Part shown: piece by piece, positions 16,791 through 28,110 of the stretch
Layout: the number at the start of each line of letters is the position of its first letter
Position numbering within the stretch: position 1 is the stretch's first letter
Source of the DNA: an uncultured Verrucomicrobia subdivision 3 bacterium
Lineage (GTDB): Bacteria > Verrucomicrobiota > Verrucomicrobiia > Limisphaerales > UBA11358
NCBI GenBank assembly: GCA_903820285.1
Contig: CAIJGS010000236.1
Coordinates: forward strand, 1-36,367
Length of the DNA stretch: 36,367 nucleotides
Direction of reading: 5' to 3'
Notes under the pieces: model-generated
Told to the model about the DNA's origin: nothing
The model's input: the letters and a program-made list of their open reading frames with translations, nothing else
The model's database searches: none
Program-made: the position numbers and the translations under genes

Positions 16791-17766
16791 GCAAACCTTG
16801 CTGGAAAAATCTCGGAAACGGAAAGTTAGCGATGCCATTGCCATCCTCACGGCCTTGCAGTTTGGGCCGAGGCAGCGAAATGAAATCGCCGCCCACACTC
16901 TGCTCGCCCTGCTTGACCTTCAACCCAATGCTCCTTGGAAAGATGCTCAGGCCCCCTTGCGCGGCATCACTCCGATCATCGAATTTATCGCCACGGCTTA
17001 TGGTCTGCGCTACGCACCAAACACCCGCGAAACCATCCGGGATGAGGCCGTTAAATTTTTCGTGGAAGGCGGGTTGTTGCTGCGCAATCCCGATGACCCC
17101 AAACGCCCGACCAATAGCGGGAAGACCGTCTATCAAGTGGAACCGTCTGCTTTGGCCCTGATTCGCAAGACCGGAACGCCCGGCTGGTCGCCCGCTTTGA
17201 AGAAATACCTGGGCAGCCGCGCCGGTCTCAAACATGAGATCAATCGCAAACGGCAACTGGCCCGGGTTCCAGTAACCCTCCCGGATGGTTCAAAGGTGGC
17301 CCTATCGCCCGGCGGCCAAAACCCGCTCATTAAGGCCATCATTGAAGAATTCTGCCCCGCTTTTGCCCCCGGCGGCATCGTCATCTACATCGGCGATACC
17401 GAAAACAAGTTCGTTCACCTCGAAACTGCCGGGCTCGCTTCACTCGGCGTGGCTTTGGCTTCCTCCGCCAAAATCCCGGATGTGATTGTCCATTATCCGG
17501 CAAAAAACTGGTTATTGTTGATTGAAGCGGTCACCAGCGCCGGACCGGTGGATGGAAAACGTCGTAAGGAGCTCAAGGATTTGTTTGCCGGCTGCAAAGC
17601 AGGTCTGGTGTTTGTCACCGCCTTTGAAACCCGTCGGGCAATGCAATCATTTGTCGCCCAAATTGCCTGGGAATCCGAAGTCTGGATCGCCGAAGACCCT
17701 GACCATATGATCCATTTTAATGGTGACCGTTTCTTGGGTCCCTACCCTGACGTCCTGCCCAAGTAA
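16777..17766 (+). CDS. Type II restriction endonuclease, BsuBI/PstI family
   Basis: 329 residues, typical for this family. The N-terminal winged-helix-like part (residues ~5-150, with LRGITPIIEFIATAYGLRYAPNTRETIRDEAVK) is followed by the nuclease domain. That domain contains IYIGDTENK and IPDVIVHYPAKNWLLLIEAVTSAGPVD in two blocks (Asp235, then Glu250), the degenerate PD-(D/E)xK active site of PstI-like enzymes. It cleaves unmodified CTGCAG in known members. The ATG lies inside the methylase gene (14-nt overlap), so expression follows the methylase, which avoids self-cutting. The gene appears intact. The nearly complete absence of CTGCAG in this window supports an active system of this specificity. 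Confidence 0.92.
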   Translation: MPAHKQTLLEKSRKRKVSDAIAILTALQFGPRQRNEIAAHTLLALLDLQPNAPWKDAQAPLRGITPIIEFIATAYGLRYAPNTRETIRDEAVKFFVEGGLLLRNPDDPKRPTNSGKTVYQVEPSALALIRKTGTPGWSPALKKYLGSRAGLKHEINRKRQLARVPVTLPDGSKVALSPGGQNPLIKAIIEEFCPAFAPGGIVIYIGDTENKFVHLETAGLASLGVALASSAKIPDVIVHYPAKNWLLLIEAVTSAGPVDGKRRKELKDLFAGCKAGLVFVTAFETRRAMQSFVAQIAWESEVWIAEDPDHMIHFNGDRFLGPYPDVLPK

Positions 17767-18008
17767 CTTCTTTGATTCCTCCCGCCGCAGCAGCGGGATC
17801 ATATACGTTTAAGTCAAACGACTGAAAGTCCTTGGTTTCCCCCCATAGGGAGTTGACCGTACTTCACCCCATGGCATCCCCTCTCCCATTCGTTAGCTTT
17901 CCTTTTTTATTGCCGGTTTTCAATGAGTCGAAACCCAGAAAGCCAAAATAGGGCCTGCCTATGCCAATATCGGTCAAGCGACGCCGGCTGAAATAAGGCA
18001 TTAAAAGG
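17767..18008. other. Leader region of the methylmalonyl operon, no clear promoter seen
   Basis: About 240 nt between the restriction gene and the first operon gene. A weak CCCGC...GCGGG stem near 17782-17798 lacks a T-run. I looked for a cobalamin riboswitch (conserved B12-box) because the operon is B12-dependent and did not see one, nor a good -35/-10 pair. Confidence 0.4.
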
Positions 18009-19631
18009 ATGGGAATGGCACACGGGCAAGCGGTTGATGGAGCTGGTGTGAAGTTCCCGATAAAAAACGCGTTAAAAACCAGTCTTTTTGCCAAAGTGAA
18101 AACCAAACCTGTCCTCTTCAATAACACGGTACTCCGGGACGGCCACCAGTCCATGGCCGCCACCCGCATGACCACGGCCCAAATGCTCGAACCCGCCCCC
18201 ATCCTCGATGAGATGGGTTTCGCCGGGCTCGAAACCTGGGGCGGCGCCACGATTGACTCCTGCCTGCGGTTTCTCAACGAGAACCCCTTCGACCGCCTGC
18301 GCACCCTGAAGAAGATCGCGCCCAAGACGCCCCAGCTCATGCTGTTGCGCGGCCAGAACATCGTGCAATACACGAGCTTTCCCGACGACGTCGTGGAAGC
18401 CTTCGTTCGCTGCACCTGCGCCAACGGCCAGGACATCCTCCGCATTTTCGACGCCCTGAACGACGTCCGCAACCTGGAAACCTCCATCAAGGCCACCAAG
18501 AAGTACGGCAAACACGCCCGCGGCGAACTGTGCTACACCATCAGCCCCGTCCACACCGTCGAGAACTTCGTCAAGATGGGCATTGAACTGGAGAAGATGG
18601 GCTGCGATTCCATCGGCATCAAAGACATGTCCGGCATCCTGCAACCGCAGATCGCCTACAAGCTGGTGAAAGAGCTCAAGAGCAAGATCGGTCTGCCCAT
18701 CACTCTGCACACGCACGACACCGCCGGCCTCGGCGCCGCCGCCTACCTCGCCGCCATTGACGCCGGCGTGGATTGCGTGGAAGTCTCCATCGTTCCCTTC
18801 GCCAACGGCACCTCGCAACCCGACACCCAACGCATGCTCGCGTTGCTGGAAGGCCATCCGCGCTGCCCCTCATTTGACACCGAAAAGCTCGCCCAGTTGC
18901 GCGATTATTTCACTGGCGTTTACAAGCAGCTCGAAAAATTCACCAGCCCCGCCAACGAGCGCGTAGATAGCGACATCCTCATCTTCCAGGTGCCTGGCGG
19001 CATGCTTTCCAATTTCCGCACCCAGCTCAAGGAGCAGGGCATGTCGGAGAAGTTCAACGAAGTCGTCCGCGAAATCCCGGTCGTCCGCGAAGCGCTCGGC
19101 TGGATTCCACTGGTGACGCCCACCTCGCAGATCGTCGGCACACAGGCGATGATGAATGTGAAATTCGGCCGCTGGAAAATGATCTGCCAGCCCGCCCAGG
19201 ACATCGCCCTTGGCAAGTACGGCCGCACCCCCGGCCCCATCAATCCCGCCGTGCTCGCCCAGGTGGAAAAAGCCACCGGCAAGAAATCCATCACCGAACG
19301 TCCGGCCGACCTCCTGTCGCCCGGCCTTGAGAATTACCGCAAACAGGCGGCCGAAAAAGGCCTGCCCGCCGGCGACGAAATCGCCGTGCTGTACGCCATG
19401 TTCCCGCAGCAGGTGCAGGATTTGTACAAGCCCAAGACCGCCGCCCCCGCCATGCCCATCGTGGTTTCGACCCCGGCTCCGGCCGCCGCTGGAACCACCA
19501 CCGCCGCGCCGGCGGTCGCTCCCTCCGCCGCCGCGCAACCGGCCAAAACCATCAGCGGCTCCGCCCGCAAACTGTTCGTGACCGTCAACGGCAAGCGCCA
19601 TGACGTCACGGTCGAAACCATCGAAGGTTAA
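18009..19631 (+). CDS. Transcarboxylase 5S-like carboxyltransferase subunit (OadA/PycB-like)
   Basis: 540 residues. The ATG at 18009 abuts AAAAGG; the ATG at 18015 has better spacing to it. The HMGL-like TIM barrel carries RDGHQS (43-48, metal-ligand Asp44), Lys205 in GIKDMSG (the Lys carboxylated in this family) and HTHDT (234-238, metal His234/His236). The conserved PYC/OADA domain follows to about 470, then an Ala/Pro-rich linker. The last ~21 residues, RKLFVTVNGKRHDVTVE..., equal the first segment of the biotin carrier encoded 8 kb downstream. There is no biotin-attachment Lys, so the protein is not itself biotinylated. The reaction is carboxyl transfer between carboxybiotin and pyruvate/oxaloacetate. 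Because 12S- and 1.3S-like genes share the operon, I read it as the 5S subunit of methylmalonyl-CoA:pyruvate transcarboxylase; an oxaloacetate decarboxylase alpha chain is the alternative. Confidence 0.9.
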   Translation: MGMAHGQAVDGAGVKFPIKNALKTSLFAKVKTKPVLFNNTVLRDGHQSMAATRMTTAQMLEPAPILDEMGFAGLETWGGATIDSCLRFLNENPFDRLRTLKKIAPKTPQLMLLRGQNIVQYTSFPDDVVEAFVRCTCANGQDILRIFDALNDVRNLETSIKATKKYGKHARGELCYTISPVHTVENFVKMGIELEKMGCDSIGIKDMSGILQPQIAYKLVKELKSKIGLPITLHTHDTAGLGAAAYLAAIDAGVDCVEVSIVPFANGTSQPDTQRMLALLEGHPRCPSFDTEKLAQLRDYFTGVYKQLEKFTSPANERVDSDILIFQVPGGMLSNFRTQLKEQGMSEKFNEVVREIPVVREALGWIPLVTPTSQIVGTQAMMNVKFGRWKMICQPAQDIALGKYGRTPGPINPAVLAQVEKATGKKSITERPADLLSPGLENYRKQAAEKGLPAGDEIAVLYAMFPQQVQDLYKPKTAAPAMPIVVSTPAPAAAGTTTAAPAVAPSAAAQPAKTISGSARKLFVTVNGKRHDVTVETIEG

Positions 19632-19643
19632 AAGGCTAATCCT

Positions 19644-21784
19644 ATGAGTTCCACCCCGGCCCATCCCGAACCAGAACGCCTGCTTGCGGAATTTCCGATC
19701 CCGAGCTACGCCGACTGGCGCAAGCTGGTCGAAGCCGAGCTGAAAGGCGCGCCGTTCGACAAAAAGATGTTCACCGCCACGCCGGAAGGCATCACCCTGC
19801 ACCCCATTTATCAGGCGCAGGATATTGCCGGCGTTGCCCACGTCAATTCGTGGCCCGGCTTTGCCCCGTATGTGCGCGGCACCCGCGCCAGCGGTTACAC
19901 CGGGGAACCATGGGCCGTGGCCCAGGAAATCACCGCCACCACCCCGGAAGATTTCAATCAGGCGGCGCTCAATTCCATCAGCCGTGGACTCAATGCCCTC
20001 AACATCGTCGTGGACCAGGCCACCCGTAACGGCCACGACCCTGACTCCGCCGGCCCGTCAGAAGTGGGCGTCGGTGGTCTTTCCATCGCCAGCCTGGAGG
20101 ATCTCGACCGCGCCCTCGCCGGTGTCGAACTGGGCAAAACCTTTCTGTACATCCGCACCGGTGCCTCCGCCCTGCCCTTCGCAGCCCTCCTGACCGGCCT
20201 GTGCTGGCGGCGGCAAAAACCCGTGGCCGCCCTGCGCGGTTGCGTGGAAATGGATCCCCTCGGCGTACTCGCCCACGAAGGCAAACTGCCGCAGTCGCTG
20301 ACCGGCGCCTATCGCGAAATGGCCGCGCTCACCGGCTGGGCCGCCATCAACGCTCCCCAACTTCAAACCATCTGTATCCACAGCCGTCCCTGGCACGATG
20401 CCGGGGCCAATGCCGTGGAAGAACTCGCCTTCACCCTGGCCACCGCTCTGGAATACTTTCGCGAAATGAACCAACGCGGGCTGGAGGTGGACACCGTCGC
20501 CGCCCAAACCCGTCTCTCCATCACGGTCGGCAGCCAGTTCTTCATGGAAATCGCCAAACTCCGCGCCCTCCGCATGCTGTGGTCGCGCCTGGTAGCCAGT
20601 CTGGATGGCAGCGAGGTCGCCCAAAAGGCCACGCTTCACGTCCGCACCGCCCTGTGGAATAAGACCGTCTGCGATCCGTACAACAATCTCCTCCGCACCA
20701 CCGTTGAAGCCTTTGCCGGCGTGCTCGGCGGCGCGGACAGTTTACAAGTTGGCGCTTTCGATGAAACCATTCGCCCGGCCGATGACTTCAGCCGGCGCCT
20801 GGCCCGCAACACGCAGATGATTTTGCAAAAGGAATGTCAGCTCACCGATGTGGTGGACCCCGCCGGCGGTTCCTGGTATGTGGAATCCCTCACGGCGGAT
20901 CTCGCCCAACGCGCCTGGAAACTTTTCCAGGAAGTGGAAAAGCTCGGCGGCATGGCCGCCGCCCTGCACGCCGGTTTCCCGCAGCAGAAAGCCGCCGCCA
21001 GCGCCCTGGAAAAAATCAAAGGGGTCACCCGCCGCCGCGATTCCATCGTGGGTGTCAACCAGTACGCCAATCCCAAGGAAAAGCCGCTGGAAGTCCCGGC
21101 TGCCACGCCGGACGTGTTCCAAAAACGCCGTTCGCAACAGATCGCCGCCTATCGCATGAGCCTGGACGATGCGGACAACGCCGTCGTCCTGCGGGAACTC
21201 GCGCGCATGGTCGAAGCGGACGAAAGCCAGCTCTTTGTCAACGCCGTCGCCGCCGCCGAACGCGGTGCCACCCTGGGCGAACTCACCCGCTCGCTCCGCA
21301 TTCGCGATGCCGCCCCGGAAATCATCACACCCGTATGCCTCACTCGCGCTGCGGCCCCCATCGAGGGCTTACGCGCGGCCATGAACCGCCAGCCGAAACG
21401 CGCCCAGGTTTTCCTGTGCAACATGGGTTCGCTCAAGGAACACAAGGCCCGGGCGGATTTCTCCCGCGGCTTCTTCAGTGTCGGCGGCTTCGACGTCACT
21501 TCCCCGGCCGGCTTCAAGTTGCCGCAGGATGCCGCCGCTGCCTTCGGCAAATCCGGCGCCCGCGTCGCCGTCATCTGCTCCACGGATGACAATTATCCCA
21601 CGCTCATCCCCGTGCTCGTGCCTCTGCTCAAAGCGGTCGTGCCCGAAGTCATTGTCGTGCTCGCCGGCTATCCGACCGACCATATCGCGGCGCTTAAAGC
21701 GGCCGGCGTGAATGAATTCATCCATATCCGGGCCGACGTGCTCGAAACCCTGCGGCTCATTCAACTTCAACTTGGCATTCCCTG

Positions 21785-21785
<1 letters not shown>
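19644..21785 (+). CDS. mutA: Methylmalonyl-CoA mutase, small (beta, non-catalytic) subunit
   Basis: 713 residues with the mutase barrel fold (starts [25 protein letters not shown], then [15 protein letters not shown]). A C-terminal Rossmann domain resembles a cobalamin-binding domain but lacks the DxHxxG cobalt-ligand motif (the region reads [14 protein letters not shown]). That is the hallmark of the inactive subunit in heterodimeric mutases such as the Propionibacterium one. It pairs with MutB to isomerise succinyl-CoA and methylmalonyl-CoA. It follows the 5S-like gene by 12 nt and its TGA overlaps the mutB ATG (TGATG), indicating translational coupling and 1:1 production. Confidence 0.95.
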
Positions 21786-23964
<2,179 letters not shown>

Positions 23965-23965
<1 letters not shown>

Positions 23966-25080
23966 TGAATGGACTCGCCCAACGGACTGCCGCCCGCCGC
24001 CCGACGCGAGTCACCCGGCACCCGTTACGGCGCCAACGCACTATGAGTCTCAACCCGCCAACCTCACGCACCCCGTCTGCGGCCGAACTGGCCGCCGGGG
24101 TGCTGGCGGGCAACCGCACCATGCTGGCCCGGGCGATTACGTTGGTGGAAAGCCGCCAACCCCGCCATGAGGCCGCCGCCCAGGAGCTCCTGCGCGAATT
24201 GCTGCCGCACACCGGCAAAGCCCGGCGCGTAGGCATCACCGGCTCCCCCGGCGTGGGCAAGAGCACCTTCATCGAAACCTTCGGCTGCCAGCTCGTAGCG
24301 AGCGGCCATCGTGTGGCCGTTCTTACCATTGATCCCTCCAGCGCGCGCAGTCACGGCAGCATTCTCGGCGACAAGACGCGCATGGAAAAACTCTGCGTCT
24401 CGCCCAACGCCTTCATCCGCCCCTCGCCCTCCGGCGAACACCTCGGCGGCGTGGCCCGGCGCACCCGCGAAACCATGCTGCTCTGCGAAGCCGCCGGCTT
24501 CGATGTCGTCATCGTCGAAAGCGTCGGCGTCGGCCAGACCGAAATCGCCCTGCGCTCCATGGTGGATTTTTTCCTGCTGCTCCTGCTCCCTGGTGGCGGC
24601 GATGAATTGCAGGGCATCAAAAAGGGCATTGTCGAAATGGCCGACCTCGTGGCCATCAACAAGGCCGATGGCGACAACCGCCTCCGCGCCGAATTGACTC
24701 GCCAGGAACAGGCGTCCGCCTTGCATTACCTGCAACCCGCCACTCCCGAGTGGACCTCCGCCGCCATCCTTTGCGCCGGTCTGAGCGGCATGGGCGTGCC
24801 GGAAATCTGGCAGCAGATTGAAGCGTTCTATCTCAAACTTGAACCGCGCGGCATCATCGCCGACCGCCGCCAGCAGCAATCGCTCGCCTGGATGACGGAT
24901 CTCATCGAAGAAGAATTGAAGAACCGTTTTTACAGCGATCCCCGCGTCATCGCGCAATTGGATCCCACCCGCCGCGCCCTCCTTGCCGGTGAAACCACCG
25001 TCGTGCTCGCCGCCCGCAAACTGCTGGACGCCACGGCGTCTCCGGCCAACCCGCTTTCTCCGGACACAACTAATAATTGA
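23965..25080 (+). CDS. meaB: MeaB/ArgK-type G-protein chaperone of methylmalonyl-CoA mutase
   Basis: 371 residues from the ATG that overlaps the mutB stop (TGATG). A second in-frame ATG at 24043 would remove a 26-residue Arg-rich extension and may be the true start. The G3E-family P-loop is GSPGVGKST (93-101). It is followed by VLTIDPSSARSHGSILGDKTRM (written here only as its flanking blocks: IDPSS and GDKTRM), ESVGVGQTEI (switch/G3 region) and NKADGDN (G4-like). MeaB protects and reloads adenosylcobalamin mutase with cofactor using GTP. Its position directly after mutB confirms the function. The C-terminal helices contain the usual LIEEELKNRFY dimerisation segment. Confidence 0.95.
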
Positions 25081-25087
25081 AACCTTT

Positions 25088-25504
25088 ATGATCAATAAAA
25101 TCGACCACCTGGGCATCGCGGTAAAATCGCTCGACGAAGCCATCCCCTATTACGAAAAGGCGCTCGGCCTGAAATGCGAACATCGCGAGGAGGTCCCCTC
25201 GCAGAAGGTCCGCACCGCGTTCTTTCACTGCGGCGAGGTGCACATTGAATTGCTCGAACCCACCAGCCCGGACAGCCCCATCGCCAAGTTTCTGGAAAAA
25301 AATCCGGCCGGCGGCATCCATCACATCGCCTTTGGCACGGATAACATCACCGCCCAGCTCAAGCAGGCGACCGATGCCGGCGTGAAGCTGATCCACGAAG
25401 TCCCCTTTGACGGCGCCGGCGGCAAGCTCGTCGCCTTCCTCCATCCCAAATCCACCTTCGGCGTGCTCACCGAATTCTGCACCCCCAAACCCGCCGCTCA
25501 TTAA
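25088..25504 (+). CDS. mce: Methylmalonyl-CoA epimerase
   Basis: 138 residues from the ATG at 25088, only 7 nt after the meaB stop. It is a vicinal-oxygen-chelate fold with two beta-alpha-beta-beta-beta modules. Expected metal ligands are visible: His7 (IDHLGIAV), Glu54 (VHIELLEP), His78 or His79 (GIHHIAF) and Glu129 (LTEFCTP). The position equivalent to Gln65 of the Propionibacterium enzyme is here Glu54. The enzyme interconverts (S)- and (R)-methylmalonyl-CoA, which connects the mutase product to the biotin-dependent carboxyltransferase. Length and context are standard; identification is firm. Confidence 0.96.
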   Translation: MINKIDHLGIAVKSLDEAIPYYEKALGLKCEHREEVPSQKVRTAFFHCGEVHIELLEPTSPDSPIAKFLEKNPAGGIHHIAFGTDNITAQLKQATDAGVKLIHEVPFDGAGGKLVAFLHPKSTFGVLTEFCTPKPAAH

Positions 25505-25534
25505 CCCTTGAATTAAACCTTTTCCCACTATTTT

Positions 25535-27088
25535 ATGGCCATCAAACAAGCATATCTGGACGAACTCGAAAAACGCCGCGCCGCCGCCCGCGTTGGCGGC
25601 GGTGAGGATAAACTCGAAGCCCGCCGCAAGAAGGGCATTTTCACCGCCCGCGACCGCATTGCGGAACTCTTCACCAACGGCAACTTCCAGGAATGGGGCA
25701 TGCACGCGGATCATGACTGCTCCCACTTTGGCCTCGAAGACAAGGTGTTCCTCACCGACGGCGTCGTCACCGGCGTCGGCACCATGGATGGCCGCACCAT
25801 CGCCGCCTTCAGCCAGGACTTTACCGTCTGCGGCGGCTCGCTCGGCCGCATTCACGCCAAGAAAATCTGCAACCTCATGGATTACGCCCTCAAGGTCGGC
25901 TGTCCCGTGGTGGCCTTCAATGATTCCGGCGGCGCGCGCATTCAGGAAGGCGACGATTCCCTGAGCGGCTACGGCCAGGTGTTTTTTCGGAACGTCCTCG
26001 TCTCCGGCGTCGTCCCCCAGATCGCCGTCATCGCCGGGCCCTGCGCCGGCGGCGCGGCTTATTCGCCCGCGCTCATGGACTTCATCATCATGGTGAAAGG
26101 CTCCTCCCAGATGTTCATCTGCGGACCCGAAGTCATCCAGGCCGTCACCGGCCAGAAATGTACCATGGATGAAATCGGCAGCCCGCTGGCCCATGCCAGT
26201 GTGAGCGGTAACATTCATTTCGTGGCGGAAAACGACGCTGACGCCGTGCGCCTCGTGAAAAAACTGCTCTCGTTCCTCCCCTCCAACAACGTGATGGACC
26301 CGCCGCACCAATTTCCGGCGCAAATGGATTTGTCACCCGACCTGGAACTGGAGAAACTCGTGCCCGAGACGGCCAAAGAACCGATGGACGTTCTAAAAGT
26401 GATCCTCCGCATCGTGGACCAGGACGATTTCCTGGAAGTGCAGAAAGACTGGGCGAAAAACATCGTCGTGGGCTTTGCACGCATCCAGGGCATGGTCACC
26501 GGCATCATCGCCAACCAGCCGTCCGTCAAGGCCGGCACGCTCGACATCGACTCCGCCGACAAGGCCGCACGGTTCATCCGCTTCTGCAACGTCTTTAACA
26601 TCCCGCTCGTCACCCTCGTGGACGTCCCCGGCTTCATGCCCGGCGTCGCCCAGGAACGCGGCGGCATCATCCGCCACGGCGCGAAAATGCTCTTCGCCTA
26701 CGCCGCCGCCACGGTTCCGAAAATCACCATCATCATGCGCAAAGCCTACGGCGGCGCGTATCTGGCCATGTGCAGTTCGGACATGGGCGCGGACTTTGTC
26801 TATGCCTGGCCCACGGCGGAAATCGCCGTCATGGGTGCCGAAGGCGCGGTCAAGATTCTCTTCCGCCGCGAAATCACCGGTGCCAAGGATCCCAAGGCCA
26901 AGGAAGCCGAGCTCGTGGCCGATTACCGGGAGAAATTCTGCTCCCCCTACGAAGCCGCCAAAAAGGCGATGATCACCGATGTCATCCGCCCCAGCGAAAC
27001 CCGCGCCATCATTGCCACGGCCCTGCGCAACACGCTCTCCAAGCGCGAAACCCGGCCCGCGAAGAAACACGGCACCATCCCGCTGTAA
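25535..27088 (+). CDS. mmdA: Methylmalonyl/propionyl-CoA carboxyltransferase subunit (12S / MmdA / PccB-like)
   Basis: 517 residues. Two crotonase-like domains are present: the N-terminal one with VCGGSLGRIHAKKI and FNDSGGARIQEG (oxyanion hole and CoA binding), and the C-terminal one with LVDVPGFMPGVAQERGGIIRHGAK and AYGGAYLAMCSSDMGADF (biotin side). It moves CO2 between methylmalonyl-CoA/propionyl-CoA and the biotin carrier. By sequence alone it could serve propionyl-CoA carboxylase, Na+-dependent methylmalonyl-CoA decarboxylase or transcarboxylase. The operon has no biotin carboxylase and no membrane beta subunit but does have a 5S-like gene, so the 12S transcarboxylase role is favoured. 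The symbol follows the common usage for this family. Confidence 0.94.
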   Translation: MAIKQAYLDELEKRRAAARVGGGEDKLEARRKKGIFTARDRIAELFTNGNFQEWGMHADHDCSHFGLEDKVFLTDGVVTGVGTMDGRTIAAFSQDFTVCGGSLGRIHAKKICNLMDYALKVGCPVVAFNDSGGARIQEGDDSLSGYGQVFFRNVLVSGVVPQIAVIAGPCAGGAAYSPALMDFIIMVKGSSQMFICGPEVIQAVTGQKCTMDEIGSPLAHASVSGNIHFVAENDADAVRLVKKLLSFLPSNNVMDPPHQFPAQMDLSPDLELEKLVPETAKEPMDVLKVILRIVDQDDFLEVQKDWAKNIVVGFARIQGMVTGIIANQPSVKAGTLDIDSADKAARFIRFCNVFNIPLVTLVDVPGFMPGVAQERGGIIRHGAKMLFAYAAATVPKITIIMRKAYGGAYLAMCSSDMGADFVYAWPTAEIAVMGAEGAVKILFRREITGAKDPKAKEAELVADYREKFCSPYEAAKKAMITDVIRPSETRAIIATALRNTLSKRETRPAKKHGTIPL

Positions 27089-27108
27089 CCTCGCTCTAAA
27101 ATATCATT

Positions 27109-27498
27109 ATGAGCCAGCCCATCACCGCCGATCTGTCCGCCGCCGAGTCCCAACTCGGCCGGGCGCTCGCCTTCATCTACCGGGGGTTAAACCGGCTGGA
27201 TGATTCCGCCCGCGCCGGCGAAGTGCAGACTGCGCTGTCCAACGCCATCGCCGCCCTCGAGGCCGCGCGCGCCGCCCATGGCGGCACCCGCGCCCCCGCC
27301 CCCATCGGCACGCAATCCGTCGCCACCGCCGTGTCTCCGGAGATCGCCGCCGTCATTGCGGCCGCCGTTGCCGTCATCATCGACCGCCCCCACCGGCTGG
27401 TCGCCGTCCAACCCGTCACGGCTCCCGTCGTGCCGCACCTTAACGTCTGGGCCTACGAGGGACGCACCCAGATTTTCATGTCCCATAAAGTCCGCTAA
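27109..27498 (+). CDS. Small delta/OadG-like accessory protein lacking a membrane anchor
   Basis: 129 residues. An N-terminal helical part (LSAAESQLGRALAFIYRGLN...) and an Ala/Pro linker lead to a C-terminal motif, SPEIAAVIAAAVAVII...PHRLVAVQPV, ending WAYEGRTQIFMSHKVR. This resembles the soluble C-terminal part of the delta/gamma chains (MmdD/OadG) that hold biotin-dependent decarboxylases together. Those chains have an N-terminal membrane helix; none is present here, consistent with a cytoplasmic complex. It lies 20 nt after the 12S-like gene and 18 nt before the biotin carrier gene, so a scaffold or assembly role in the carboxyltransferase is likely. Similarity is by pattern only; no catalytic motif is seen. 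Confidence 0.65.
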   Translation: MSQPITADLSAAESQLGRALAFIYRGLNRLDDSARAGEVQTALSNAIAALEAARAAHGGTRAPAPIGTQSVATAVSPEIAAVIAAAVAVIIDRPHRLVAVQPVTAPVVPHLNVWAYEGRTQIFMSHKVR

Positions 27499-27516
27499 AC
27501 CACCATAATCAATCAC

Positions 27517-27948
27517 ATGATCAAACGACTTCGCGTAACTGTGGATGGCCACTCCTACGACGTCACCGTCGAACTGGATGACGCCGGTGCCGCTCCGGCC
27601 CCGGTGATCGCCGCGCCCGCGGCGGCCCCCGCCACTCCCGCCCCGGCACCCGCCGCGACGGCTGCTCCCACTCCTGCATCCGCCCCGACCCCGGCCCCAT
27701 CAGCCGCGCCGGCCGCCGCCAGCGGACCCGCCGGTCCCGGTGATGTCCCCAGCCCCCTGGCCGGACGCGTCACCGCCGTCGTCGTGGCCGCCGGCCAGGA
27801 CGTCAAGGAGGGCGACCATCTCCTCACCCTTGAGGCCATGAAGATGAACACGTTCGTCTTCGCCCCCCGCTCCGGCAAAGTCACCGCCCTGCTGACGGAA
27901 GTCGGCGCCGCCGTGGACGAAGGCCAGGTCCTCGCCAAGATTGGCTGA
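27517..27948 (+). CDS. Biotin carboxyl carrier protein, transcarboxylase 1.3S-like
   Basis: 143 residues: N-terminal segment RLRVTVDGHSYDVTVE, a ~45-residue Ala/Pro-rich flexible linker, and a biotinyl domain (SPLAGRVTAVVVAAGQDVKEG...). The motif EAMKM places the biotinylated Lys at 109, 34 residues before the end, as in classic carriers. The N-terminal segment matches the start of the Propionibacterium 1.3S subunit, which is known to bind the 12S and 5S subunits. It shuttles CO2 between the 12S-like and 5S-like active sites. A biotin-protein ligase gene follows. Linker length and composition are normal for this class. Confidence 0.95.
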   Translation: MIKRLRVTVDGHSYDVTVELDDAGAAPAPVIAAPAAAPATPAPAPAATAAPTPASAPTPAPSAAPAAASGPAGPGDVPSPLAGRVTAVVVAAGQDVKEGDHLLTLEAMKMNTFVFAPRSGKVTALLTEVGAAVDEGQVLAKIG

Positions 27949-28003
27949 CCCGGGTTACATATGATCCTCGCCAGCCACACTGAACGCCGGGCCACCCCCG
28001 TAG

Positions 28004-28048
28004 CGCAGGCTTTCCAGCCTGCGAGTTCGGGCGACTTTCCAGTCGCCC
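28004..28048. repeat. Twin extragenic hairpins with identical loops
   Basis: Two 8-bp perfect stems sit 5 nt apart: CGCAGGCT/AGCCTGCG (28004-28011, 28016-28023) and GGGCGACT/AGTCGCCC (28029-28036, 28041-28048). Both have the loop TTCC and the same CT-loop-AG top. The second is followed by GGTTTTC, so it could act as a weak terminator between the biotin carrier and ligase genes. The rest of the 27949-28110 gap shows no gene. Confidence 0.6.
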
Positions 28049-28110
28049 GGTTTTCAGAACACCCGGCCGGAATACCCCGTAAAACTGCCGGCCACTCCGC
28101 CGCTTAACTT

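Noticed and set aside
17767-18008. Cobalamin riboswitch upstream of the mutase operon
   Set aside because: I saw no B12-box or matching helices in the 240-nt leader.
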